Assembly (NCBI GenBank): GCA_964034945.1
Contig: OZ035963.1
Span: 40,084,090 to 40,148,089 of the forward strand
DNA from: Chrysopilus asiliformis
Lineage: Eukaryota > Arthropoda > Insecta > Diptera > Rhagionidae
Length of the DNA stretch: 64,000 bases
Direction: 5' to 3'
Below are positions 34,310 to 46,587 of the stretch, piece by piece; within the stretch, counting starts at the first letter, position 1, and every line of letters starts with the position of its first letter. Both the position numbers and the translations under genes were made by a program. Under the pieces are notes generated by a model, which saw only the letters and a list, made by a program, of their open reading frames with translations, made no database searches and was not told the origin of the DNA.

Positions 34310-34970
34310 GTTGGCCTATTGACGCTAGGATCTGGAACTCGCTGCCGATAAATTTACGAGCTATACATTATTTTTTTAAAAAATTGATTCTTTAAAAGGG
34401 CCCATAGACGGCCAACTTTGTTGCCAACCTGATCGCCAACATGCAATGTTGGAGTCGATGTTTTACGTCTGTGGCCAAGTTGGCGGTTGGTTTTTCATGT
34501 TGTCGACGAGGTTGGTGTAAAATCAAAAAATTTTGAAAACTTAGCATGTTGGCGTTCATGTTGGGGTGTCTGTAGGCAAGTTTACAACCTGGTTGCCAAT
34601 CTCAGTTGCATTGAGTTGTTCATCTTCGCACAACTCGTTTAAAACCAATACCAATAACAAATCCTTACTCATTTTTCACTAGTCAAAATATACCCTACAG
34701 TTGTCCCATAACCATATAATAAACTATAAACAATAGAAAAAATAGAGAAATCACCTAAAGTCGACGGGATCTTGTTAAAAATGATGTTGACAACTTGGTT
34801 GCCAATATTCCATCTCGTCTGTGGTAAAAACTACCAACCAGGTTGGCAACAAAGTTGGCCGTCTATGGGCCTTTTAAAGAATAATTAAAAAAAAAAAATA
34901 ATGTATAGCTCGTAAATTTATCGGCAGCGAGTTCCAGATCCTAGCGGCTCAGACGAAAAGAATAATCCAT
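34310..34970. repeat. Foldback element with LINE-like peptide in both arms
   Basis: Outer arms (about 34310-34440 and 34840-34970) are inverted copies: ggatctggaactcgctgccg and its complement, then aaagggcccatagacggcca and its complement. The interior has caacatg/gttgg repeats. In both arms the strand reading inwards encodes ARIWNSLPINLRAIHYFF, which resembles the conserved C-terminus (WNSLPxxLR) of non-LTR retrotransposon reverse transcriptases. Confidence 0.85.
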
Positions 34971-36220
34971 AGAAAATAGGGATTACTAGGGCTGTAGTAA
35001 CCTTTTTTTACGAATTTCGAGCGGAAGCCGAATATTTGCGGAATTTAGATGTTTTAGGAAAGCTATGGTTTTTTGGATAGTGACTCATTTAGAAAAAATC
35101 CGAGGCTTGTATCCCATTTTGTCGCCACCTACAGGCACTTTCATCTCATAAGTAATAGCATCGTCGTTTAGTACTAAAGCTAACAATTGATCAGTTATTG
35201 AATTACGATTGAAGGCAATAGCCTTTCCACACCATTTATTCGATTTTGTTTAAACTTTCCCATTGCGCAAGAGCTGATAACTCTGAATTACAATGACTTT
35301 ATCGACATATCTTTCTAAATTAAAACTATTGCCGACAAATAGGAGTTGTAAATCATCAGCAAAACAAAAATAGTTTACGAGAGAATTAAAAACAAAATCT
35401 ATTGGCAAGATTTGGCATTAAGTATTGTACATTCAAACTTTAAACGTGAATATCTCAGCTCTAGTAAATGGCGGATACATCAAAATAATACTCAAGTGAC
35501 GAATTAATACTTGACGGAATACATATTTAACATTAAGATTGCGGGGGTAGCAATAACGGTGTCACGTACAATCTCGGTAACTCCACGCAATATCTAGATT
35601 ATAAATGTATGTATATATAACAAATACTCAAAACAAAAACCTATGATTTTAATGAAAAAATGCAGGTAGGCTAAAGGTTACGCATAGTTTTTCTCGCGGA
35701 AAATATATTGAATTTCTTACCTTCATTTCAAAGCGGAAATACAACTTATCAATGACTTTTGAAAATAATTCACGAAATTCAAGTTCAATTTTCTTTTTAA
35801 AAAATCAATCGCTTTTTTCTTTCTAAATACAAACAATATAAATATGATATTCCCTAGTATGTGGGGGCATCTTTGTCACAACCAATCTTTATGCATTTCG
35901 ACTACTAAATTACACCAAGTCCGCACGCATCAAAATTATTTTTCAGTGGTTATTTGCCACTCAAAATCGACCACCACGAACCACTTTTCTGCATGTTGCG
36001 CCAACCGCAAGTCCGGAACCAGCACAACTTCCTTTTCAGCTACTGTTTGCCTGCAAACATGCAAGTCAAGTGTTTTCTTCATTGTAGAGAAAATCATCCA
36101 CAATTTCATTCCTTCCACAGCCAAAATGTCTCCCATTCTCTGTTGTCTGTTTGCCTACCGGATTTTCCATTTTGATTTCCGATTCCTCCAATTACTCTTG
36201 AATTGCAAAGCTGAGATGCT
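34971..36220. other. Low-repeat stretch, no proven gene
   Basis: On the minus strand, 35085-35246 is open for about 53 codons with WCGKAIAFNRNSIT and GGDKMGYKPRIFSK then stop; unrecognised. From 35840 base composition becomes more balanced and overlapping open frames occur on both strands (35844-36248 +, 35936-36136 -). None has a family signature. Confidence 0.4.
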
Positions 36221-36294
36221 ATGCGAAATATGCGAAAAAGTAAAGTGAAGAAATCTCAGCAGCCGCAGTCACAACAACAGCAACAACATCGTTC
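36221..36294 (+). CDS. Candidate 5' coding exon (poly-Q), unproven
   Basis: ATG at 36221 opens a 25-codon frame reading MRNMRKSKVKKSQQPQSQQQ and on to a TGA at 36296. A possible donor, gtgaag at 36295, precedes the stop and would leave phase 2. The CAG/CAA-rich and CG-containing surroundings (to about 36450) differ from the AT-rich flanks and resemble fly 5' exon or promoter DNA. The frame is too short for certainty, and no acceptor partner is seen. It may equally be untranslated or chance. Confidence 0.2.
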
Positions 36295-36719
36295 GTGAAG
36301 TAGTCGTCGAGTGTCGTGGGACTTTTATGCTGCAGCTACTTACTGCTTATGCTGAATCGCTGCTTTGGTGGAACTTCGAAGAGGCAATGTTGAATTTCTA
36401 CGGTCTACTACCAACAGTCGATCGCGGTCCGCGGCTGCGTTCACACATAAAAAAGAAATTCGAAGTCGAGTTTCCGTTGGTACTTACATACAGTGTTTAT
36501 ATGAATAATAAAACAAATTTGAATTGATCTAAATTGAATATATTTTTCGGTTGGAATTTTCTACTTCAAGTTTTGTAATGCACTTCATTAGTAACAGTTG
36601 ACTTGCTGTGTGCATTGTTTGTATAGTTTAATTGACATCCACCGAAAGGTTTTAATAATTGAAGACTTTAAATATACAAATTATTTACTCGTTTGCTAAA
36701 TTTTGCAACGATTTGTTCT

Positions 36720-36841
36720 TTTTCTAGGTTTTTTAGAACCCTAAAAAACGTTCTTACGAAGCAGTTAGGCGTCTATTGTGCTGAGTTTAGTTTGAAATTG
36801 GATAGAAGTGTTGTTAAGTGTACACTAGTGAATGCACTAAG
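36720..36841 (+). promoter_or_regulatory. Candidate 5' untranslated exon, weak
   Basis: cagttaggcgtctattgtgc (from 36757) followed by a transcribed-looking stretch ending actaag before gtaaaa (36842). The initiator-like cagtt and the donor-like end are all the evidence. It would serve an alternative first exon if real. Confidence 0.15.
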
Positions 36842-38049
36842 GTAAAAAGCTATAATTATCAAAAAGCAAAAATAAAAAAGATATTAATTTTCTTACGCGT
36901 TTCAAGTGGCATTGTGAATGTAAACCATTTTTCTTTTGCATTAAGCGACTATGAAATCTTCAGTTCCTTAAGCTCAAGTTACATGTTTTAATAACGAAAG
37001 TTTCTCGCTATGAACATTTCTGCATTTAAATCTTTCAAAAGGATGTCCTGTCAGTATTCTTGGGAACCAAACGAAAAAGAACTGATGTTAAAGTCTATTG
37101 TAATACTTTTCTCTGATTATGCTCGATTTATTATAATACATCAACTTATATTCATTCATGAATGATTAAATATATAAAGAGTATTCCTCTTTTGATGCAA
37201 ATATTAAGTGGCCTTAAAGACTGCGTTAAAATACTCTAATTTCCCTAAAACTTAAAAAGTTTTCCCTATTATATTCTGATTTTATCGGCAAATAACTCGA
37301 TTTACATAAAACTCATGTACGATTATGTTTTTTGTAGCTAAACCACTTTACATATATTTAAAATCAAAAGAGAAGTAATGATTTAATCACGACAAAATTT
37401 TGCGTCTGATAACATTTTTTTTACAAGATAATGAAAATCCATATAAACTTAAAAAAGCTATCGGTCAGAAAATTTGCATTTTGCAATATTTAGATGTACG
37501 GCCCCACATTATTTCGACGCCCCCTGAAAGTCAGCTCCCCACTCTGGACCATAGTCGCCACCTAGACCCTAATAAAATTTCAAAATTTGAAGTTCCTACT
37601 GTAACCAGATTAGGAGATGTAAGAGTCGGAAAATCGAAAGTTTTAGCAAATTTATTTTCTAAAAGAGTACTGGAAAATCTAGTTCAGAAAACCTGAGGCA
37701 CTTTCTTCAAATTTGGCAGGGAGATAGAAGATGACAAAAATAAAAGAAAAAATTAAACTGTCTCACGGGGAACCAAAAGGCAAAAAAAAACAGTTTTAAA
37801 TACCGTTCCCGTTGTCCAAATCCTTTAACTTTTTTCAGAGGGGTTTAAAATGACAAAACAAAATAAAACCCGAAAAAAACATAAAAAAATTCAAAGTAAA
37901 TACATCAAAGGTCCGAATTTTTAACCCTTTTTAACATATTCATAACTTAAAAGTTCTGGCCTGCTAGTTAACCTAGGGACATTTAAAAAAAAACGTTTGT
38001 AAAGTTCGCTCTGAATATCCAGACCCATTGACAATTAGCAGGGAGAGGT
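36842..38049. other. No gene recognised
   Basis: AT-rich. The open frame of 98 codons at 37400-37696 (+) is unrecognised. Confidence 0.45.
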
Positions 38050-38605
38050 TAAACGTAATGGACATCGTAAATCAAAGCCAAACCTAGGCTTCCTGGGACG
38101 ATGCAAAAAATATTTCGCACCAGTCGACGTCCTTAACATTTACAAGAGCTACATTCGACCAAGACTCGAGTACAATTCCCAAATTTGGGCTGGAGCCCCA
38201 AAAACTGTCCTGCAACTGCTGGACCGAATTCTAAAACGTGCGATCCGACTGATTGGAGACAAGTCTTTGACAGATTCATTACCGTCTCTCGAGCATCGTC
38301 GCTCTGTTGGAGTACTCAGCATATTCCACAAATATTTCAATGGGAAATATTCCACCGAAATTTCCCAACTTATTCCTCAACGATATATTTTCCATAGACC
38401 CTCTCGTGCAGCTGCACGTGCGCACGACTTCTTCCTTGAGCCTCCCCGCTTTCGTACAGTAAAGTTTAGGAGTTATTACATTCCGCGAACAACAAGACTT
38501 TGGAACGATCTACCATCCGAAGTGTTTCCCCCGGACTATAACCCGCAGAAGTTCAAGGATAACATAAACCGGCATCTCCTTTTGTCCTTCCGACCATCCT
38601 GAGCT
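38050..38605 (+). pseudogene. LINE reverse transcriptase C-terminal relic
   Basis: Open for about 180 codons without a start. Blocks: GRCKKYFAPVDVLNIYKSYI, RPRLEYNSQIWAGAPK, LDRILKRAIRLIGD, HRRSVGVLSIFHKYFNGKYS, FRSYYIPRTTRLWNDLPSEV then FKDNINRHLL and stop. This is the region after the reverse transcriptase palm in insect Jockey/CR1-type non-LTR elements (RLEY..WAGA and RTTxLWNDLPSEVF). 5'-truncated, as is usual for LINE copies. The frame is still open, so the insertion is not very old. A 3' tail follows. Confidence 0.9.
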
Positions 38606-38661
38606 GTGCTTCGGCATTAAAGGGTCTTCCCCTAAGCTCTGGCTGGAACTATAAACAAAAA
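38606..38661 (+). repeat. LINE 3' tail shared with a SINE
   Basis: cttcggcatta (38609) then taagctctggc and an A-rich end. The same blocks in the same order end the SINE at 59360-59411. Confidence 0.75.
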
Positions 38662-40014
38662 ACCTAATTAAAAAATAGGAGATTAAATACGCATGCGCAA
38701 TAGGGAACAATCATAATTAGTTATAACTCTTTAATGTTCTATATTAAAAATTACACATTCGAAAAAAAAGAGAAATTCAAGAAATTTTGCTATAAACAAA
38801 AAGACTTGAGCCAAAACCTCCCAGTCAAAAAGTGTGCCAAGTTCTCGATATATATATCGATATATGGATTAGTTTCTTACCAATTTCTTGCCATGCAACG
38901 ATTCGTTTTCTTCAGGAACCTCAACTGACCTTCAACGCGGTACATATTTGAAATGAAAATTACCCCAAAAGAAATTTCAAAAACTAGTTTTTGTTAGAGA
39001 AATTATACTAAAACGATAAATGTTCTCAATTTATAATACAACGATAGATAAAAACAACTGTACAGTAAACAGCCGAATTTAAGCAATTTCAATTACCGCG
39101 TTCTGAGTTTACCGCTGTTGAAAATTTTCGAAATTTCAGAACAGTTGCAAGCGCAATCACGATTTCACTAGACTGAAAAAGTCGGCAATTCCTCTCTACT
39201 CTACTCTCTACATAAAATATATTGAAAATTTGAAGTGAATCGGTCTACCGATTTTCCATTTGTAGAAAGAGAAATATTTTGAAACTGTGAAGGAGGGAAA
39301 CTGTGAGGGAAAGTAATAAAATAGAATTTTTATCGCGACTATCCGTCGCATAGAACCGGAAATATGCGGAACAAGATTTTTTGTCTAATATAAAACATAC
39401 TAGAGGCTGCGTTCTTGACTGCTTCGCGGTCCAACCTTCTTTTCACAGGCCACTAATTTTTCGCGTCCTTTGGCCGCGCGTTAAAGCTACCTTAAGTCGA
39501 ACATCGCAAAATTAATTTCAAAATTTTTTGTAGACAACAAAATTTTGCTAATAAAATAAAAATTTATCACTTGGTTTGATTTTATCAATAAGACAATTTC
39601 ATTTTATTGGTTCTATAAAATTTCTTTCGTAATTTTTATAAAATTTGGATGTAATTATACAACGCTTTGTTTAATTTTCATCATTGAATGGACACTTTTC
39701 TAAACACTGACCCACTATGCCTTTGTCTTTTGAAGTCTGAGTCAGTGAAACTTTAGATTTTGTGAAGGGCGATCCCGGTTGCTACATTCGCCCAGCCATT
39801 GAGAGGGTTAATATAGTTTTGTTACCCAGTAAAAAACTCTTGAAAATAAGTATCCTGTAAGTCGAATTTGTAGAAAACTGAAACAGCCTACCTTGTTTTA
39901 GGTTCGAATTTTTGTGATCCTGCTGTATATTAGATTTATTATAGATACCGTTTGTAGCGTATCGAACCAATGGTCAGACACAAAAATGAACCACACCAAA
40001 GGTTTTTGTGATCA
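38662..40014. other. No gene recognised
   Basis: AT-rich DNA; nothing recognised. Confidence 0.5.
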
Positions 40015-40400
40015 CAATAGATTTTGATTTCTGTCCGTCCATATGTCTGTCCTCCCGTCTGTTCGTGAGTATAATTCTCGAAAATATTGAGGTAGGAGTT
40101 TGAAATTTTATACAGTTGCGTTTCTAGTAAATAGCAAGGCTAATTTCTTGAACGAGCAAAGTCGAAACAGTTTTTGCAATTGCCTGGAAAACGATGAGTC
40201 GTATTGAAAATTTTTTTTAGACGAAATGTGTTTGGAACAAGATTTTATGTAACCGTTTCCTACATCAAAATTCAAACTGTGGTCCGGTTACAAATGGATT
40301 TTATTAAATAAAAAAAACTAAAAAAATTTTGTCTGTCCTCATATAGAGTATTTGACGATTGGCCGCTGGCAATTGTAGCTTTTTTTATGTTAAAAAAAAC
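40015..40400. repeat. Diverged relative of family A
   Basis: Has a short gtccgtccatatgtctgtcc tract, an equivalent of the caaggctaatttcttgaacg block, and ends near tggcaattgtagctttttt, in the family-A order, but many positions differ. A similar diverged copy lies at 49430-49930. Confidence 0.65.
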
Positions 40401-40559
40401 TTTCTGTTTCTTTTTTACAGTAAAAAAACAGACAAACATTTTTTGTTCGTAATAGATTTTTTAAAATTTCGGTCTGACCAGGGGGGCAATTATGGAATTC
40501 GATCGTAATCGTTCGCTTGTTACTGTTAGTAGAAAACACTAACAACAACACACAATTAC

Positions 40560-40730
40560 TGATCGTTGATCCATAGTAGACCCGAACATTACAACGGAAC
40601 GGATAGACCGACAGACAGATGCACGGATATCCTCATAATTTTGTCTGAAATGGATTTCGTCTGCCCCCATTCTCGGGTCGGTCTGCGTCATGAATATAAT
40701 ACTTTCCTTCTATAAAAGAGGAAAGTAAAA
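40560..40730 (+). repeat. Repeat family E, copy 2
   Basis: Contains tcgggtcggtctgcgtcatg and ends in ctttccttctataaaagagg plus aaag, which can form a short terminal hairpin. Confidence 0.7.
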
Positions 40731-41697
40731 ATGCTTATAACTAAATTCTGAGAAAATAAAGTTTCATGTTTTTTCCTTTAACGGTTTTTACGTATACTCT
40801 AAACCAGGTTTAACTGGGAGAAGTACAGTAAACTTTATTGTTCTCTCCCAGTAAATATTGGATTGTATTACCATTAAAATTCTTACACTTGAAAACTGGA
40901 AAGAACTGGAATAACAGAAATTTTTACTGGGATCACAGTAAAATCTTAAATACCTCTCAAATGCTTTTAAAAGTTTTTGTTGCATTTGAGTGGTTTTGGT
41001 AACATTTTTTTTTTATTTTCAAACCTAATTTATATTTGTTATTATTTTTTTCTGTCAATATTTTATTTTACATGAGAATGTTGTGTTCAAAAACCGTTTA
41101 CCACTGTCGAGGCTTTAACCCGCTGGGAAATATACTGATAAATGGGCGTCTCATTTAGAGTGTATCTTTAACGGTTCTCAAGATATTTGAAAAAATTATT
41201 AATATTTACATATTTTTCCCGAAACTAAATATAGCAGAGGAAAGTTTTGTGTTGATCACAACTGATATTATTCTTTGTCGAACGGATGAAGGTTAAAAAA
41301 TTAACCGATTATTCCGTCAGAGAATTGTAATGCATGATAATTTTCAATCTAAACTGATATTAGGAAAATATAAATTAGGTCGTTTCTTTATCAGGCTTAC
41401 TAAATAAAATGCAAAATTATAAATATTGCTGCAATCATTTTATATAACATATTTTATTGAAACATTATCATTGTTTCCATTTGAAATATTCTGAAGTGAC
41501 AATGGTTTTTCGTGTTAATCTTTGATTAAAAATATAAAAACCATCGAAAACATAATTTTTTTTTTGAAAAACTGTATTTTTTCAAAAGAATTATTTGGGA
41601 AATACCCGTATAGCTACCGTTTTCTTCCAAAAGTTGATAGAAAACTACGATTTTTGTAAAACTTATTTACAAAAAATTTCAAGTCAACGCGTTCCCG
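40731..41697. other. No gene recognised
   Basis: AT-rich. A repeated aactggga/tcccagt motif at 40810-40940 forms partial inverted repeats. Confidence 0.5.
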
Positions 41698-43072
41698 CAC
41701 TGCACGAAAAAAGTGCACAACAATTATGAGTTTGTTCATGAATACCATGAATAAGTTTAAAGTTTTGAGCCAATGAATTTATTCATATTATTTATGAACA
41801 AATGTTCACAGAGAATCAAAGTTACCATGGATACATATCTGTCTCCGTTTTTCTAAATCTTTTTCCCTCTTTATCATCATTGGCAAATTTGTATCTCTGT
41901 TTATTTTCTCTCTGAAAAACATGACGTTTCATTTGATTTCTCTTCCATATCTAATTTCTCAATGTTGAGGAGATATGGAAAACGTTGAATGACCACAATA
42001 ATATGATATGCAAACAAATATTTGATTTTCGGCGAAAAAACACTAAACAAACGAATTTGATCGATGGAAGTGTTTGTGTAGCTTCGAAAAATTATCGGGT
42101 GTTTTTTTAGACTGTCAGAAGTGAAACATTTTTTTTCTATATACTAGTATGTCATTTCATCATGGAAAGACTTGCGATTCAACAACGTTTACAAAATTTA
42201 CAAATGATCGTGCTATTTATCATGTTCTTGAAAAAATTGAAACCACATTTTCGTTACATGATAAGAAGCCTACGACAAGATACCGTAATGTAAGAAAATT
42301 TGTTGTCGTACCTGCAAGTATCGACGAAGATCTGAATTTGTCGATTCGCCACCGTGCTCAGGATTGCCTGGATCAGACATGCACGAAAAAAACTGTCAAT
42401 TTTTGCAGCCGTTGCAGTTTTTCTGACAGTTTTTCTTCATACAGCGCGCCGAAAGTAACAGTTGCTGATCCGGGCAGAACATGGGCTTTGTCCGTCTACT
42501 ATGTGGAAAATTTTACGTAAAGATCCAGCTGGTGCAGGAATTAAAGCCACAAGACCGTCGCTTTCGTTGTGAGTTTGAAAATTGGACGGAAAATCAACTT
42601 TCAGATGACTCAACATGTTAATGTCAATGGTGAACGCTTCAGAGCAATAACAAGATATTTTTTGTTTCCAAATTTTGATGATCTTGATCTGATCGAGATG
42701 TGGTTTCAACAGGATGGCGCCACTTGTCACTTAGCGACCATAACAATTCATTTATTGAAAGAACAGTTTGGCGAACATATTCCGTGAAGTCTACGCCAGT
42801 AGCTTTTAATTGGATTTTCAAAACTGGCGATATACGATTAACAAAATGGCGATATACGATCGCCCGCAGCGGGTAATTAGACCCCTTCTTGGTGACGGCG
42901 ACATAAATTAGTGTGGTGATATCTAAATTTGATTTTTATGAATGCAGTATTTATGAAGTATCAAATCAATTTATGAAATCTTTCATAGTATTAATGAAAT
43001 TGTTCATAAATACTATGAATTCAGTTTTATGAACACCGTTCTTAATTTTTATGAACAAAATTTCGTTCAGTG
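41698..43072. mobile_element. DNA transposon with decayed mariner-like transposase
   Basis: Ends cactgcacgaaaa (left) and ttcgttcagtg (right) are imperfect inverted copies, followed by many ttcatgaata/tatgaacaaa subterminal repeats in opposite orientation at the two ends. Inside is the transposase relic 42161-42790. Segments at 41925-42090 and 42790-42870 recur at 63140-63590. Confidence 0.65.
42161..42790 (+). pseudogene. Mariner-like DDE transposase, most complete relic
   Basis: The N-terminus MERLAIQQRLQNLQ starts at 42161, then in shifting frames SIDEDLNLSIRHRAQ, QLVQELKPQDRRF, and MWFQQDGATCHLATITIHLL (second catalytic Asp) ending FGEHIP. The third catalytic block (DLTPLD) is missing. 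The arrangement of HTH N-terminus and DDE_3 catalytic core identifies the same family as the relics at 13595, 14536 and 25800. Several indels and stops make it non-functional. The frame at 42149-42520 runs across the same DNA in another phase and is not the protein. Confidence 0.85.
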
Positions 43073-43804
43073 TATATTTATCGAAGTTTGTGCCAGTTTC
43101 CCATGAACTATAATCGCAATCCCATGAATTATGAGGATTTTTGTCCGTGTAAAGTCAACTTTTAACAAAAATAAGACTTCAAACTCGATTTTAATATTTT
43201 TGGGAAAAATGCTAAACAAAGCACGCCGGATGTCTAGAGATGTTTTTTATTGTTGCGCCTTCATTCGCAAACGAAATTTCAAAAAAATATGCATAATATA
43301 AACAAACCAAATCAAGACAATTTAATTCCTTATGCAGCGTTAAGTCAAGTATTCTCCTACATAGGAAATATCTTTCTAGAAAATGTATATTTTTCCATCG
43401 TTTCATCTGACTTCCAGAATTTAATTTTTCATCAAATCGGTATACGAAATGAGTTGAAACTTAAAGTGCAAATACGGATAAAATCTAGAAAAGAAATTCT
43501 CATTGCCAGCTAGACGAATTCGTATATATATGTTTTTTTTTGCTAATAAGATAGAGAAGACTCAAAGGTGGCTCATGTGGCAGATTGTGCCCGAGGGTGT
43601 GTACAAACATCTTTTATCCCTATATCTTAATTTTTACCTTTTTTGAATGCTTCAACGTCTGGACACTCTTCTCAATGCAATAAAATGAGGAAGTGGTCTT
43701 ATGTTATTATGTTACTTTAAATTGGCTAAGAAAAACGAATATAAACTTATTAATTTTTTAACAAATATTTATGAAATCATATAGAATTAACAATTTAAAT
43801 AATC

Positions 43805-44824
43805 TACATGGAAGAAATCCGCATAGGAAACGTTCCTATAAAATATGGGAAAGCTATTATAGGACTCGTTACACCATTTTGTAGCAAAGGCTTCCATAAA
43901 TATTGGAACTAGTCCTAGTTTCTGTGGAATCATTACTATGTATATGGGGTTGAGAGAAGAATGGACATATCCCAACCAAAGTAGCACCCATTGCTAGTTT
44001 TTACTGGAGACATTCCTATACTGAGGGAGAAACAATGCTATATTATGGAATGGAATCATTTCCATTGTTTTTAGAAGTGACTCCAATGCTATGTAGGACT
44101 CACTCCTACAAAAAAATGGAACGAATCCTGAGTGTTGGCGGACTTATCCCTATACAAACAGGAATTAAGCGATGATAATTCAAGCCAATTTTATTTTCTT
44201 CGGGTATAATTCACATGTGGTTTGCGAACTCGTGGTTTATATAGTTTGGACGTGCCTACTACCTCGCTCTAACACTGGTGTCGGAGAATTTTTTTAATTA
44301 CACGGCATTTTATTACTCGAGTTATTTGATATCTCGAATATTTTCAAGCCCCTCGAACTTCCCTATCACTTATATTCGATAACTTTAAATATGTGTGCCC
44401 CCTTTAGATTGGAAAAAATCCAATAAAAAAAGTTGTCAATCATTAGGAACTAATCTTTTTTCAAATGAGATTGCCGCGCATATATTTATATAGGAGAGAG
44501 TCCAATAATCAATGGAAACATTACAACGTGTTATAGGATTCATTCTTTTCATTTTAGGATTGCCTCCCTTACAAAAGGGAATGTTCTCCAATTTTTTGTC
44601 GTAGCATATCCAACATATACAGTAATCCCTCCCATAATTTTGGGAATAATTACATAAAAAAAAATAACACTTTTTTTTTGTTGGAATGTGTCCTAAAAGG
44701 CTTGAGAACAGTTACAATTTTCTTCTATAGGAATGATTCCCATATTTGGCCATTTTTTCCCATAAATATGGAACTGGAGCATGCAATTTTTAGTGGAACG
44801 GTTACCATATGATTTTTCCGTGTA
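43805..44824 (+). mobile_element. Repeat family D, copy 2
   Basis: Begins tacatggaagaaatccgcat and ends ttttccgtgta, inverted to each other in part. Internal cattcctata/taggaatg short inverted motifs are frequent. About 1.02 kb, uninterrupted, so it serves as the empty-site reference for copies 1 and 3. No gene. Confidence 0.8.
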
Positions 44825-44999
44825 TTATGTTTACAATAATAGGCTTTTTAACGTTGCTATTCAACTATATTTTTGGCGCGCAATGTTAAATTTAAGATTT
44901 TTTGTGTGCTTCAGAAAAAAATTAGATATTTCATCTGTTACAATTTTTTATACAGCGAAACAGCATAATCTAGAACTTTCCGCGGGTATATAGGAGATA

Positions 45000-45933
45000 G
45001 GGGAAAGTGGTCACCCTTCGTACACTTTTTGTGTTTTTGATTGTAATGTCGTGCATAACGCTCAAATTACTCTCTATTTCGCTTAACTGGATATTATAGA
45101 TATCCAGCTAATACAAAGATATCAAAAAGAATATGAAAATCAACTAATAATTAAACAGTTGCGTTTTTGCCGAAAGTCGAAAATTGTACGAATCTACCCC
45201 CCTAGTGGGGCACTTTCGTACATGTCGTGGGGAACCTATGGGAAGCATATATACATATATACGAAATAAAACAAGAATCAAACATAAAAAGTTAAAAAAA
45301 CAGTCTTTATTAAATTCAGCAAAAAAGCGCAGAAAAAATCTTTCAAATTGAGTCTTTTTAAGTAAACAACATAAAATAATTTAAAAAGGTAAAAAAAAAC
45401 ATAAAACTTAAAACAATTCAAAAATTAAAAATAAATAACTTCATAATAACGAAAAATACCTTTTCATCACTTCATATTATAAGTGCCCAAATCAATTGGA
45501 AATTTAAACATACCAAAAGTTCTAGTACGAATGTGCCCCATTTTTTTTTTGTACGAATGTGCCCCAAACCAAATAATACTGAATAAGTAACTTTTCTGGA
45601 AAACGATAATACATAAACACGATTTTTATTCAACAAATTAATTTTTAGTCACTTTTCCTCACTAAAAAAAATATTGTTAGCTGTACTTACTGTGAAAAAA
45701 TATATTATATCACGACTGGAAAATAAGGGCACCAATTTATTTTTCGCGCGAAAAAACAGATAGGTCCTGGTTTTTCCACTCGCTGCAATGAAATTGAAAT
45801 CAAACTTCGCTGACACGTGGCTGGGTTAATATACAGAAAAAACATGTGTGGACATGTTCTGAGTTGGAGCTATGGATTGAAAAATATTCGATGTACGAAT
45901 GTGCCCCGCGTACGAATGGTGACCACTTTCCCC
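45000..45933. mobile_element. Non-autonomous element with GGGGAAAGTGG termini
   Basis: Termini ggggaaagtggtcacccttc and the complement gtgaccactttcccc, TA at both flanks. The motif gtacgaatgtgcccc is repeated inside (45535-45560, 45895, and inverted near 45210). No coding capacity. Comparable in design to 16708-17855. Confidence 0.85.
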
Positions 45934-46431
45934 TACACTGGACAACTTCGTGCTAGGATTTCGGCACCACACATGTGGGTGTTGGAAAAAATATTTGAAT
46001 GGCGGTGATTCCAGAATTTTGAGGTGTAGGTTTGTCAGATAAGTTGTGGTTTGAAGAAAACTTGTCCTATTTACTTTTCCACCATTTTAATTTCGTTTAT
46101 ACCCTTGAACAATGTTGGGAAGACTAAAAATTTATTTCTAAAGTGTGTGTTGTGTTGTATTGCCGAAAAAGTGTGAATTTTGAAAAGAAATAAATCAATA
46201 CATTTTGAAAAATATTAAACTGTGTTTATTTGATAGCAATTTTGAAAAGAAATTAGTGGTCTTCGTTTTAAGTAGGGCACACATCTATCAGTTTTCCATC
46301 AGTTTTTGGGAAACTAATGGGAAATTGATTGGTGTGAACGTGTTGCTGTCAGTCGCCCAAAATGTTTTATGAAAACCACCACATTCGGCGCCACATTCTA
46401 TGCAGATTTTTTGACGTTTTGATTTCGCAAG

Positions 46432-46533
46432 ATGCCGACAACGGAGGAAAAATTAATCGAGTTTGTGAAAGGAAATCCAATGCTCTACGACAGACATCAA
46501 GGAAAATAATTGGAGCGAAGTAGCGGACGAATG
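46432..46533 (+). pseudogene. MADF-domain fragment of Harbinger element
   Basis: Starts MPTTEEKLIEFVKGNPMLYD then RHQ, the typical first helix of a MADF (Adf-1-like Myb/SANT) DNA-binding domain. A stop at 46507 follows; in the next frame NNWSEVADE continues the MADF pattern. So a small indel, with loss of some residues, breaks it. MADF or Myb-like proteins are the usual second gene of PIF/Harbinger elements and help the transposase enter the nucleus and bind DNA. Confidence 0.8.
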
Positions 46534-46587
46534 ATATAAAGAAAATCAAACCAAATGCTTCACAGGCGGACGTAAAAAAATCAATAC

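Noticed and set aside
35844..36248. 134-codon ORF as a gene
   Set aside because: No family signature, overlapping open frames on both strands, no clear splice context.
42149..42520. 123-codon ORF as an independent gene
   Set aside because: It lies over a mariner-like transposase relic and mixes two of its frames.
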